Below are positions 8,651-17,414 of a stretch of DNA of 64,000 bases, piece by piece. The notes below the pieces were generated by a model that saw nothing but the letters and a program-made list of their open reading frames with translations, did not search any database and was not told the origin of the DNA. The translations under genes and the position numbers were made by a program. The DNA comes from JAIQFL01 sp035295745 (GTDB lineage: Bacteria; Acidobacteriota; Terriglobia; Bryobacterales; Bryobacteraceae): assembly GCA_035295745.1 (NCBI GenBank), contig DATGIL010000097.1, positions 1 through 64,000 of the forward strand, in the 5' to 3' direction. The stretch's first letter is position 1, and every line of letters starts with the position of its first letter.

Positions 8651-9994
8651 ATGGACGCTCTTACTGTTCACCGCCTGCACTTCGCTTTCACGGTGACGTT
8701 TCATTATATTTTTCCGCAATTGACGATGGGGCTCGCGCTCCTGATCCTGATCCTCAAGACGATGGCTCTGCGGACAGGCAATGAGCATTACCACCGCGCT
8801 GCCCGTTTTTGGGCACAGATCTTCGCCATCAACTTCGCCATGGGTGTGGTGACCGGCATTCCCATGGAGTTTCAGTTCGGCACCAACTGGTCGCGATTTT
8901 CGAAGGCGGCCGGCGGTGTCATTGGGCAAACGCTCGCGATGGAAGGAGTCTTCTCGTTCTTTCTGGAATCGAGCTTTCTGGGCGTATTCCTCTTCGGCGA
9001 AAAGCGACTGGGACCGAGAGCGCATTGGTTCGCCGCGTTTCTGGTTTGCCTGGGGTCGTGGCTCAGCGGCTTCTTCATCATTGCTACGGACGCATGGATG
9101 CAACATCCCGTGGGTTTCCAATCCGGCCCCCACGGCGAGATCATCCTCACGAGTCTGGCCGGCCTGTTGACCAACCCCTGGCTGTTCTGGCAGTACCTCC
9201 ACAACATGATTGCCTCGGTAGTGACTGCGAGTTTCGTAATGGCCTCGTTAGGTGCGTTCTACCTGCTCACGCATCGCAGCGAGGAATACGGCAGAACCTT
9301 CGTGCGGCTGGGGGTAATCGCGGGCACGATCGCGAGCTTCCTGATGCTCTATCCGACCGGCGATGGGCAAGGTAAGAATATCGCCAGGAATCAGCCGTCG
9401 ACACTGGCTGCGATGGAGGGTCTGTTTCGGTCGGAGCAGGGCGCGGGACTGGTCATTCTCGGACAGCCCGATTTTGAGAGGCGCCACATGGACAATCCTC
9501 TCATCGTGCCGAAGGCGCTCAGCTTCCTGACGTATCAAAGGTGGGGCGCGGAGGTCAAAGGGCTGGATGAGTTTCCTGCCGATCGCCTGCCGGACAATAT
9601 GCTGCTCTTGTATTACAGCTATCACATCATGGTGGGGCTGGGAACGATCTTCGTGGGCGTGATGGCTCTGGCATCGTTCAGTCTTTGGCGCTCGACGTTG
9701 TATCACTCGCGATTCATCTTATGGATGATCATGCTGGCAATGCCATTCCCGTACATCGCGACCACGGCGGGTTGGATCACGGCGGAGGTAGGACGACAGC
9801 CGTGGCTGATTTACGGCCTGATGCGCACGCAGGAAGGCGTGTCGGCGCACGTTTCCGCCGGCAATGGGCTATTTACGCTGATTGGCTTTATGGGCATCTA
9901 TACGATCCTCGCGATTTTGTTCCTGTTCCTGGTGTTCCGCGAGATTGAAGCAGGTCCGGAGCATATCAGCGAGGTTCACGAGGTGGCAGCCTAA
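8651..9994 (+). CDS. cydA: Cytochrome bd ubiquinol oxidase subunit I
   Basis: A 447-residue nine-helix membrane protein that carries the hemes and quinol site of cytochrome bd oxidase, which reduces O2 to water. Family hallmarks are visible: the N-terminal RLHFAFTVTFHYIFPQ with the heme ligand His, the conserved acidic pair in MEGVFSFFLESSFLG, and GRQPWLIYGLMRT before the last helices. The quinol loop is of the short type, as in cyanide-insensitive-type oxidases. ATG 8651 has GGAGGAGA about 15 nt upstream, a long spacing. The cydB gene follows after 60 nt. This oxidase generally supports growth at low oxygen. Confidence 0.95.
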   Translation: MDALTVHRLHFAFTVTFHYIFPQLTMGLALLILILKTMALRTGNEHYHRAARFWAQIFAINFAMGVVTGIPMEFQFGTNWSRFSKAAGGVIGQTLAMEGVFSFFLESSFLGVFLFGEKRLGPRAHWFAAFLVCLGSWLSGFFIIATDAWMQHPVGFQSGPHGEIILTSLAGLLTNPWLFWQYLHNMIASVVTASFVMASLGAFYLLTHRSEEYGRTFVRLGVIAGTIASFLMLYPTGDGQGKNIARNQPSTLAAMEGLFRSEQGAGLVILGQPDFERRHMDNPLIVPKALSFLTYQRWGAEVKGLDEFPADRLPDNMLLLYYSYHIMVGLGTIFVGVMALASFSLWRSTLYHSRFILWMIMLAMPFPYIATTAGWITAEVGRQPWLIYGLMRTQEGVSAHVSAGNGLFTLIGFMGIYTILAILFLFLVFREIEAGPEHISEVHEVAA

Positions 9995-10007
9995 TATGAC
10001 GGGGAGG

Positions 10008-10041
10008 CCGCTCGCTACGAACCGCGCGCGTTAGCAAGCGG
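10008..10041. repeat. REP-type hairpin between cydA and cydB
   Basis: A 34-nt element whose ends CCGCTCGCTA and TAGCAAGCGG pair with one mismatch, with a CGCGCGCG core. It matches the arm sequence of the larger repeats at 11112-12117, 22034-22213 and 27780-27985. It ends 13 nt before the cydB ATG, so it could affect mRNA stability or cydB translation. Confidence 0.75.
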
Positions 10042-10054
10042 TCTGGGGAAGAAT

Positions 10055-11074
10055 ATGGAGACCATCTGGTTCTGTCTCGTCGCGGTGATGATCGCGGTAT
10101 ACGTGGTCCTGGACGGCTTCGATCTGGGCGCCGGGATTCTGCACCTGGTGGTGGCTCGGAACGACCGCGAGCGCCGCCTGGTGTTGAGTTCCATCGGTCC
10201 GGTCTGGGATGGCAACGAAGTGTGGCTTCTCGCGGGCGGAGGAACTCTGTATTTCGCTTTCCCGGCCCTCTACGCTTCGAGTTTCAGCGGGTTCTATTTG
10301 CCATTGATGATCGTATTGTGGCTGTTGATCTTGCGAGGCATCGCCATCGAGTTTCGCAATCACATCGAGAGTCTGGCGTGGCAGCCGTTTTGGGACGCCG
10401 TATTCGGCGGATCCAGCGCGCTGCTGGCGATTTTCTTCGGCGCGGCGCTGGGAAATGTCGTGCGTGGCGTGCCGCTCGACCAGGCGGGCGAATTCTTTCT
10501 GCCGCTGTGGACCGATTTTCGCACGGGGCGCGACCCCGGCATCCTCGACTGGTATACCATCCTGGTGGGATTGACCGCTTTTGTGACGCTGGCGGTGCAC
10601 GGCGCGTTCTGGGTGGCGCTCAAGACGGAGGGCGAACTGGAAGGGCGCGCCCGCGGTCTGGCAAACCAATTGTGGTGGGGATTGTTCGCCGCGGTGAGCG
10701 TGGTGACGATTGCAAGCTTCCGCGTTCAACCACATCTTCAGTTGAGTTTTACCGCGCATCCCTGGGGCTACGTTTTTCCACTTCTGGCCCTGGCGGGCCT
10801 GATCGGCATGCGAGTGCGTGCCGCGAGAGAACTAGACGCTTTTCTCTGCTCCTGCCTGTTCATTGCAGGAATGCTGACGAGCGCCGCTTTCGGACTCTAT
10901 CCCGAACTGCTGCCTTCCAACGGCGACACTGGATCATCACTGACGGTCGCGAACGCAGCGGCCCCGGCATACGGGCTGCGCATCGGACTCTTCTGGTTCA
11001 TTCCGGGAATGTTGTTAACGACGGGATATTTCGTGTACACCTACAGAAACTTCGCGGGTAAGGTGAAGGGGTAG
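10055..11074 (+). CDS. cydB: Cytochrome bd ubiquinol oxidase subunit II
   Basis: A 339-residue integral membrane protein, partner of CydA in the bd oxidase complex. It begins METIWFCLVAVMIAVYVVLD and continues GFDLGAGILH, then ...ERRLVLSSIGPVWDGNEVWL, which is diagnostic for CydB. About eight to nine hydrophobic segments are present and the length is usual. It lies 60 nt after cydA in the same direction with a REP-type hairpin between them. No cydX-like small gene or cydCD assembly transporter is evident downstream; a long repeat array begins soon after the stop. Confidence 0.95.
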   Translation: METIWFCLVAVMIAVYVVLDGFDLGAGILHLVVARNDRERRLVLSSIGPVWDGNEVWLLAGGGTLYFAFPALYASSFSGFYLPLMIVLWLLILRGIAIEFRNHIESLAWQPFWDAVFGGSSALLAIFFGAALGNVVRGVPLDQAGEFFLPLWTDFRTGRDPGILDWYTILVGLTAFVTLAVHGAFWVALKTEGELEGRARGLANQLWWGLFAAVSVVTIASFRVQPHLQLSFTAHPWGYVFPLLALAGLIGMRVRAARELDAFLCSCLFIAGMLTSAAFGLYPELLPSNGDTGSSLTVANAAAPAYGLRIGLFWFIPGMLLTTGYFVYTYRNFAGKVKG

Positions 11075-11111
11075 AGGTGCGGTGGCGCTAGAAGTCGGCC
11101 GACGTATCGCC

Positions 11112-12117
11112 AGATCGCTAGCGGTCGCGGCCCGCTAACGCGCGCGGCCCGCTACGAGCCGCGACCGTAAGGGAGCGTTTTTTGGCAATCGAGACATCGC
11201 TTGCTTACGCGCGCGGCTCGCTGACGACTACAACGCTTGCCCGGTACAATTCGCTCACGATGCGCGACCGTAAGGGAGCGTTTTTTTGGCAACCGAGACA
11301 TCGCTTGCTTACGCGCGCGGCTCGCTGACGACCCAACGCTTGCCCGCCACAATTCGCCACGATGCTCGACCGTAAGGGAGCGCTTTTTGAGCAATCGAGA
11401 CATCGCTTGCTTACGCGCGCGGCTCGCTGACGACTACAACGCTTGCCCGCCACAATTCGCTCACGATGCTCGACCGTAAGGGAGCGCTTTTTGAGCAATC
11501 GAGACATCGCTTGCTTACGCGCGCGGCTCGCTGACGACCACAACGCTTGCCCGCCACAATTCGCTCACGATGCGCGACCGTAAGGGAGCGTGTTTTGAGC
11601 AATCGAGACATCGCTTGCTTACGCGCGCGGCTCGCTGACGACCACAACGCTCGCCCGCCACAATTCGCTCACGATGCACGACCGTAAGGGAACGTTTTTG
11701 AGCAATCGAGACATCGCTTGCTTACGCGCGCGGCTCGCTGACCACCCACAACGCTTGCCCGCCACAATTCGCCACGATGCGCGACCGTAAGGGAGCGTTT
11801 TTTGAGCAATCGAGACATCGCTTGCTTACGCGCGCGGCTCGCTGACCACCCACAACGCTTGCCCGCCACAACTCGCCCACGATGCGAGACCGTAAGGGAG
11901 CATTTTGAGCAATCGAGACATCGCTTGCTTACGCGCGCGGCTCGCTGACGACCCCTACGATGGCCCGCTACAATTCGCTCACGATGCTCCACCGTAAGGG
12001 AGTGATTTTCGGGACAATCGAGACATCGCTTGCTTACGCGCGCGGCTCGCTGACGACCCCTACGCTTGCCCGCCACAATTCGCTACGAGCCGCGACCGTA
12101 AGGGAGCGTTCTTGCGC
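11112..12117. repeat. Tandem array of about 103-bp REP-derived units
   Basis: The motif CCGTAAGGGA recurs ten times (T of TAAGGG at 11168, 11271, 11373, 11477, 11581, 11685, 11788, 11893, 11995 and 12099), giving nine intervals of 102-105 bp. Each unit holds two arms that are complements of each other: CGACCGTAAGGGAGCG and CTTGCTTACGCGCGCGGCTC. The arms are separated by about 20 nt (TTTTTTGAGCAATCGAGACAT) on one side and by about 45 nt containing CAACGCTTGCCCGCCACAAT on the other. The array fills the gap between cydB and the S10 peptidase gene. Reading frames through it on the minus strand are by-products of the repeat and not genes. Confidence 0.95.
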
Positions 12118-12161
12118 TGGATAAGGCCGACATACTTGGGTCTGGCGCCCCACAACCGGGT

Positions 12162-13703
12162 CTATTTCGGCAACGCGCCTTGCACGAACTTCACTAAGTC
12201 CGCGTGGTACTTGTTCGCGGAAGGCTGATCGATATACACCATGTGGCCTGCCTCATAGTATCCGGTGGAGATGTTGTTCTTCTTGACCTCGTCGGATACC
12301 TTGAGGTGCGCGATGGTCCACTCCACCGGGAAGAACGGACACGCGAAGTCGTAGTAGCCCATGCCCACGAACAGATGCATGTGCGGATTCTTGGCAAATC
12401 CGTTTTCCAGGTTGACTACCGTGTTGTACTCGCCGGACCATGGCGGCGCATTGCCCGACACGTAGTACAGATTGTCGTTCTTGTAGTTCAGATCGTTGCG
12501 GATGTACGCCTCGAAAGCGGTAAGGAAGCAGTCCTCGATGTTGGCATTGCTGAAATCAAAGCTGGTATTGTTGGCCCCGGCATCCAGTTGGTAGCCTGCA
12601 AAGCGTGAATCGAGGCGCGAGGTCATCATGTGCTGATCGCGCATCAATTCCGTGCTGAAGGGCCCCAGCGGCACGCGGAGGTCGAGCCCGTCGACAAAAG
12701 GCTTCGACAACCCGGTGTACTTTGCGAAATCGGACAGCACCTTCTCCCGCTGCGCCTGCGTCGCGCGGGCGCCATCGAAGAGATACTCCAGATATTCGCC
12801 CGAGGAGAAATCTCGCGCCTGTTTCGCCATCTGGTCCACCGACAGCTTTTGCAATTCCGGAGGCTGCTTCTTGTGGAAATGCGCTGTCATGATTTCGGTG
12901 GGAAGCGTGCTGAGTTGGCGCTGCTCGCCAGCCGCAGCATTGGAATCGATCACCGCGGAGAGCAGCATCACACCGTTGATCGGAATGTCGCGATCGGTCA
13001 GATATCCCGCCAATCCAGCGGCGCGGGTCGTTCCGTAGCTTTCGCCTCCCACGAAGAGCGGCGAACCCCACAGATTGTATTCGTTCAGGAAGCTGCGAAT
13101 GAACTCGCCGAAAGCCGCCAGGTCGTTCTCCACGCCACCGAAGTCCGGGCCGTAAGCGGGCCGGTCGGGGCGGCTGAAACCGGTTCCCATGGCGTCGATG
13201 AAGACCAGATCGCCCGTATCCAGCAGGCAGTTCGGATTATCCACATACGTGTAAGGCGGCGGAGTCGCCATGCCGTTCGGCTCCATCTTGACCATCTTGG
13301 GACCGAACGCGCCCATGTGCAGCCAGATGGTGGCGGCGCCGGGACCGCCGTTGAACAGGAACCACACCGGCCGCTTGGACTTGTCGGTCACGCCGCTTTT
13401 CGCGTAGTAGATGTAGAACAGGTGGCCCTGGCTCACGCCCGTGGTGGCGTGCTTGATGGGCATGAAGCCCACGTGGGCGGAGTACGCAATAGTCTCTCCG
13501 TGCAACGTGATCTGGTGCTGGGTGACGATGGGCTGCGCCGGATAATTGATCGGCTGCATCTCCTCCGCGCCATAGTTGAAGCGGTAGAAGCCGTTCGTAT
13601 TGGCGGCAGGCCCGCCGCGGCCCTGGGCGAACAGGCCGACCCCAGTCGCGGCGATGAGGACGAGTAGTCTGCAAAACTTGCCGTGGGAAATTTCGATTCT
13701 CAT
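12162..13703 (-). CDS. S10 family serine carboxypeptidase-like protein, catalytically complete
   Basis: A 513-residue secreted protein. The start at 13703 is chosen because AAGGAG precedes it and a signal peptide follows directly (LLVLIAATGVGLFAQG). It has the S10 layout: FLFNGGPGAATIWLHM (oxyanion region), the nucleophile elbow GGESYGTTRAAG with Ser at about residue 222, an Asp at about 452 (MGYYDFACPF) and the His at about 487 (YEAGHMVYID). S10 enzymes remove C-terminal residues from peptides, mostly at acidic pH. The gene is 25 nt downstream of a paralogue that lacks Ser and His, and is likely co-transcribed with it. Mature substrate unknown. Confidence 0.9.
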   Translation of the reverse strand: MRIEISHGKFCRLLVLIAATGVGLFAQGRGGPAANTNGFYRFNYGAEEMQPINYPAQPIVTQHQITLHGETIAYSAHVGFMPIKHATTGVSQGHLFYIYYAKSGVTDKSKRPVWFLFNGGPGAATIWLHMGAFGPKMVKMEPNGMATPPPYTYVDNPNCLLDTGDLVFIDAMGTGFSRPDRPAYGPDFGGVENDLAAFGEFIRSFLNEYNLWGSPLFVGGESYGTTRAAGLAGYLTDRDIPINGVMLLSAVIDSNAAAGEQRQLSTLPTEIMTAHFHKKQPPELQKLSVDQMAKQARDFSSGEYLEYLFDGARATQAQREKVLSDFAKYTGLSKPFVDGLDLRVPLGPFSTELMRDQHMMTSRLDSRFAGYQLDAGANNTSFDFSNANIEDCFLTAFEAYIRNDLNYKNDNLYYVSGNAPPWSGEYNTVVNLENGFAKNPHMHLFVGMGYYDFACPFFPVEWTIAHLKVSDEVKKNNISTGYYEAGHMVYIDQPSANKYHADLVKFVQGALPK

Positions 13704-13728
13704 ATTTTGCTCCTTGATGGGCTCGCGC

Positions 13729-15420
13729 TCATCTGCGCGGTGCCACGGTTTGGTTGACGAAACTGGCCAGATCGCCTTGCAGCTTGGCCAGCGCCTTGTT
13801 GTCGACATACGTCATCTGACCGGATTCGAAATGACTCACGGTGATGTTGTGGGCGCGGACTTCGGGCGCCACATTGAGGTGCGCTAACGTGAACTCGGTG
13901 GCATAGAACGGCGCCGAGAGGTCGTAGTAGTTCATGCCCACGAAGAGGCGCAGATTCGGATCGCGGGCGAAGGCACTGGCGAGGCTGGCATCGTCGTTGC
14001 CGGTGGAGGTGAACTGGCCGACGCCGCCGCTATTCAAGTAATAAACTCCATTGCCGCCGGTGAAGGTCAATTCGCGCCGCAAGTAGGCTTCGTAGGCAGT
14101 CTCGAATCCGCCGGCGAGATGGCTCATATTGAAGTCGATCAGGGCTGGAGCGCCGCCGAAGAATCCGCCACCGCCGCCACCGCGTCCGCCACCCGCCGGA
14201 GATGGCAGAAAGCCGGTAACGCGCGCGTCCGAGTTGGACAATGCCTTGTGTTCCTCCCGCAGCAACTCGCCATTGAAGCGATCGAGGGAGACCCGCAGAT
14301 TGTTGTTGACCAGGAATGCCTTGGAAAGTCCGGTGAATCGCGACAGGCCGGCGATCGCCTTGGCGCGTTCGTCCGCGGTCATGCGGTCGCCCTTGTACAA
14401 GGCGTGTAGATATTCGCGGGACGCGAATTGCCGCGCCTGCCCAGCGATCTGCTCCGCGCTCATGGCGCTCATTTCCGCCGACAGCTTCTTGTGCCGCCAC
14501 GCGGCCATCGTCAGACTTGGAAGCAGCGTGATGTATTGAGCATCGCCCGCCAGCGCGTCGGCGCTCATGGTCATCGAAAGAAGCGCGATAGCGCTCACCG
14601 GAACCTGGTGCTCGATCAGATAAGCCGCAAGACCCGCGGCACGTCCCGTACCGAAGTCCTCTCCTGCCAGAATCAGCGGGGAATTACGCAAGTTGTTCGC
14701 ATTGAGGTAGCTTCTGACGAACTCGGCTAGCGATGCGACGTCATTCGCGGTATTCCAAAAGGTGAGGCCGCGGCCCGGCTGATCGGGGCGGCTGTAGGCA
14801 GTGCCCACCGGATTCACGAAGACCAGATCGGCATTCCCGAGCAGGGTATTGGGATTTTCGCCCCAGGTGTACGGGGGCGATCCAGCGGTCCCCTCGCTCG
14901 TCCACTTCATGCGCTTGGGACCGAGGCCGCCGAACTCCTGCCAACTCGCTGCGACGCCCGGCGCGCCGCCCAGGAAGAACATCACGGGCCGCACCGCATC
15001 GCTTGAACCGTCCTTGGAATACGAGGTGTAGAAAACGTGCGCCTCCGATTGGCCCGTGGTCGCGTTGCGCAAGGCGAGGAATCCCGCCCGCGCCGTGTAG
15101 TTGATGGTCTGTCCGCCGATCGTGATCTTCTGGTGGGTTTCCACCGGCTGCCCGTCGGGAATCGCCGGTGCCGTGCCGGCGCCAGTGTCGTAATTGTAGA
15201 ATTCGCTGGTGGCGGCGGCCGGGGCTCCCCCGCCTCCTCGCCCGCCACGTCCTTGGTTCGCGGCTGGCGCGGCGGCAGGCGGCGCCGCCTGTTGGGTCTG
15301 CGCCCCTTGCTGTGCGGCCTGCTGTTGAGCAGCCCGGCCGCGGCCTCCCTGGCCCCATGACAAGGACGCCATGGCGAAGAGGATCGCCATCAGGCCTCGT
15401 CCGTTCCGTATAGATCGCAT
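13729..15420 (-). CDS. S10 peptidase homologue lacking catalytic Ser and His
   Basis: A 563-residue secreted homologue of the adjacent S10 peptidase. After the signal peptide (LMAILFAMASLSWGQG) comes a Gln/Ala- and Gly/Arg-rich stretch of about 50 residues, then the S10 fold (FFLGGAPGVAASWQEFGGLG). The nucleophile elbow reads AGEDFGTGRAAG, so Ser is replaced by Asp (codon GAC at 14656-14658, residue 255). The catalytic His is replaced by Gln in FESGQMTYVD (codon CAG at 13816-13818, residue 535); only the Asp (MNYYDLSAPF) is kept. The reading frame is intact and well conserved, so this looks like a maintained pseudoenzyme and not a decaying gene. A second Gly/Arg-rich insert lies near residue 415. 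Role might be binding of the substrate or the partner enzyme. Confidence 0.88.
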   Translation of the reverse strand: MRSIRNGRGLMAILFAMASLSWGQGGRGRAAQQQAAQQGAQTQQAAPPAAAPAANQGRGGRGGGGAPAAATSEFYNYDTGAGTAPAIPDGQPVETHQKITIGGQTINYTARAGFLALRNATTGQSEAHVFYTSYSKDGSSDAVRPVMFFLGGAPGVAASWQEFGGLGPKRMKWTSEGTAGSPPYTWGENPNTLLGNADLVFVNPVGTAYSRPDQPGRGLTFWNTANDVASLAEFVRSYLNANNLRNSPLILAGEDFGTGRAAGLAAYLIEHQVPVSAIALLSMTMSADALAGDAQYITLLPSLTMAAWRHKKLSAEMSAMSAEQIAGQARQFASREYLHALYKGDRMTADERAKAIAGLSRFTGLSKAFLVNNNLRVSLDRFNGELLREEHKALSNSDARVTGFLPSPAGGGRGGGGGGFFGGAPALIDFNMSHLAGGFETAYEAYLRRELTFTGGNGVYYLNSGGVGQFTSTGNDDASLASAFARDPNLRLFVGMNYYDLSAPFYATEFTLAHLNVAPEVRAHNITVSHFESGQMTYVDNKALAKLQGDLASFVNQTVAPRR

Positions 15421-15484
15421 TTGCGAGTAAGCTCCTGGTGGAAAGTTACGTAGAGGTGACTATTCTACAGGAGCGATGGCGTTA

Positions 15485-16732
15485 CTACCAGGCGTCGCGG
15501 TTACTGATGGTCACGCGGAAGAAGGGCTTCTCTTTTTCCGCAGGCTCCATCTGGTATTCCTGGCTGGTCTTCCTCGGATCATAATCGCGCCAGAGCCACG
15601 CCAGCGATTCCGGCAAGTCGAGGGACGCCTGCGCACCGCCATGGGCGGCCGTGCCGAAACGGAAATGGAAATCGTACTCCTGCCGCTTGAGCGAGTTGGC
15701 CATCTGGATGTTCTGCATGGGCCAGGAGCCGTGTTCATTTTCGAGATCGTCGGAGCCGTCGCTCATCCAGACGCGAATGTTTCGCTTGGGCTCCTTGCGG
15801 ACCTTGAAGGGATAGACGTTTCCACCTTCCAGTTTTTCTTGCGGACGCCACTGGATGGACGTGAAACTCCCCACCGCCGAATGCACTCGGCTGAATTTGT
15901 CGGGCATCAGCCACGCCACATTGAACGCGCAGATGCCGCCCGACGATTCTCCCGCGATCGCGCGGCTGTAGCCATCCGGCCGGAGCTTGTACGTCTTCTC
16001 CACTTCGGGCAGCACTTCCTCCATAAGGAAACGCGCATAACGGTCGCTGACGGTGTCGTACTCGATGGAGCGCATGGCGCGGCCCTCCGGCGATTGGCCG
16101 GGCGCGATCATCACGTGGACCATCGGCGGCAAGAGCTTCTGGTGGACCAGGTTCTCCGTGACGGTGAAGAGGCGCATCCGTGAGAAATCGCCGATGAGAT
16201 TCTGCCCGTCCTGCCAGACCATGAGTGCGGAAGGAACCGCGGGATCGACACCGGGAGAAGCATAGACCCAATAGTCGGCCTTCATGCCGTCATAGATCTT
16301 GCTGGCAATGGTCATCTTGTCGCTGACTCGGCCCTTCGGGACTCCCGGTTTCTGGTAGGAGTCGGGATTGTATCCGACCGCGTCGCCGCGTGCGCCGAGC
16401 GGCTTTCCCGCGGCGTAATACTGGAAGGAATGAGTGACGCCTGTTCGCATCTTCGTCAGCAGCATCCACAAACTGCCGCCGGGGATCTGCATCATCGGAA
16501 CGGCGGGCTGCTGATCGATGGAGATGGTGACGGGCGAAGGAGAGTCCGCGACGAAGAGATAGTCTTGGCCCCAGATGGCCTGCCCGCCGCGAGGTGACAG
16601 CGTCTTCGCAATACGGTCTTGCAGACCTGGCGCGGCAGGGCCGATCCGTGCGGTCGCAATCAATTCTTCAAGGGGAGGGACCTGGCCAAGAACGGCTGCC
16701 GCCATCAGGAAAAGCGGTACAAATCGTCTCAT
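15485..16732 (-). CDS. Secreted alpha/beta-hydrolase esterase (enterochelin esterase-like)
   Basis: A 415-residue secreted hydrolase with signal peptide (FVPLFLMAAAVLGQ). The N-terminal 170 residues resemble a carbohydrate-binding/Ig-like module seen in Fes-type esterases; the C-terminal putative esterase domain has the nucleophile motif AIAGESSGGICAFN, an Asp in MSDGSDDLEN and a His in TAAHGGAQA, so the triad appears complete. Family members cleave siderophore, feruloyl or other esters. It is 64 nt upstream of the degenerate S10 gene on the same strand and may head that transcription unit. Substrate cannot be inferred. Confidence 0.85.
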   Translation of the reverse strand: MRRFVPLFLMAAAVLGQVPPLEELIATARIGPAAPGLQDRIAKTLSPRGGQAIWGQDYLFVADSPSPVTISIDQQPAVPMMQIPGGSLWMLLTKMRTGVTHSFQYYAAGKPLGARGDAVGYNPDSYQKPGVPKGRVSDKMTIASKIYDGMKADYWVYASPGVDPAVPSALMVWQDGQNLIGDFSRMRLFTVTENLVHQKLLPPMVHVMIAPGQSPEGRAMRSIEYDTVSDRYARFLMEEVLPEVEKTYKLRPDGYSRAIAGESSGGICAFNVAWLMPDKFSRVHSAVGSFTSIQWRPQEKLEGGNVYPFKVRKEPKRNIRVWMSDGSDDLENEHGSWPMQNIQMANSLKRQEYDFHFRFGTAAHGGAQASLDLPESLAWLWRDYDPRKTSQEYQMEPAEKEKPFFRVTISNRDAW

Positions 16733-16942
16733 GGTTGGTCAGTATACACGGCCTGCCCTGCCGAACGCCGCATTCCAGCAGAGCAGGGCTCTTTGGAATA
16801 AGGATTCTGGTGAAACATCAGACCGCAGGGAAGCCGCTGCCCTATCTCTCAACTGTTTCTCAGCTATTTCGCGAAGAGTTGGACATCAAAGCGTTGCCCA
16901 CTTTCCAATAACCCGGTCTTTCGCCACGAAGTACGTACATCC
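16733..16942. other. Intergenic stretch with no recognised gene
   Basis: About 210 nt upstream of the esterase start and before the SEC-C fragment. Short open frames exist on both strands but none shows a recognised motif or a convincing ribosome site. It may hold the esterase promoter. Confidence 0.4.
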
Positions 16943-17179
16943 TTGTACTCGCCGCTGTCCGGCGCTAAGGTGGCTTCAGGAGTGCAGGTGCCAGAAAGAC
17001 CGGGACGTAATTCGCGATGTTGGTGCGGCAGCGGCAGGAAATACAAGAAGTGCCATCTGAATGCGGACATTGAGACGGAAGAACGCAGCAGCCTTCAATT
17101 GCCGCGTGCCAGGGAAATCTGGGAAATCGAGAAGAGCATACTACTGCAGCCGCCACCCCGGCGTAACAAATCAGGCTGA
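16943..17179 (+). CDS. Small SEC-C motif protein, possibly a fragment
   Basis: A 78-codon frame with TTG as first possible start. It contains RPGRNSRCWCGSGRKYKKCH, a complete SEC-C zinc-binding motif (C-x-C-x8-C-H), which in SecA binds zinc and contacts SecB and ribosomes and which also occurs in many small proteins. The upstream in-frame sequence has no ATG or GTG back to a stop at 16811, and no ribosome site is obvious, so this may be the surviving 3' end of a longer gene. No neighbour suggests a role. Confidence 0.45.
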   Translation: MYSPLSGAKVASGVQVPERPGRNSRCWCGSGRKYKKCHLNADIETEERSSLQLPRAREIWEIEKSILLQPPPRRNKSG

Positions 17180-17414
17180 TCCAAGCCGTGGCGGATTACC
17201 TTTACTAGCCAATCTGCGGTAACCCCGTTTTAGTGCCGTTATTCTTTGCGTGCCGAATCTGTGGCAACGGGCTTCCTTTACGGGGTGTTCAGCCCCCGGG
17301 TCGTCAGCTAATCCGCCATCCGAAAAATTCCATTACCACCAGACCCAAAAACAGGCCCAGCCGAACTCCCGGAGATACGCCGCCGAAACGCCACAGATGC
17401 GGCAGCGCGACCGT

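Noticed and set aside
11152..12076. Several minus-strand frames of 78-135 codons with repeated Arg/Ser-rich text (for example KKRSLTVAHRERIVAGKR)
   Set aside because: They are translations of the 103-bp repeat array; the unit length near 103 keeps shifting frames and there is no independent coding sign.
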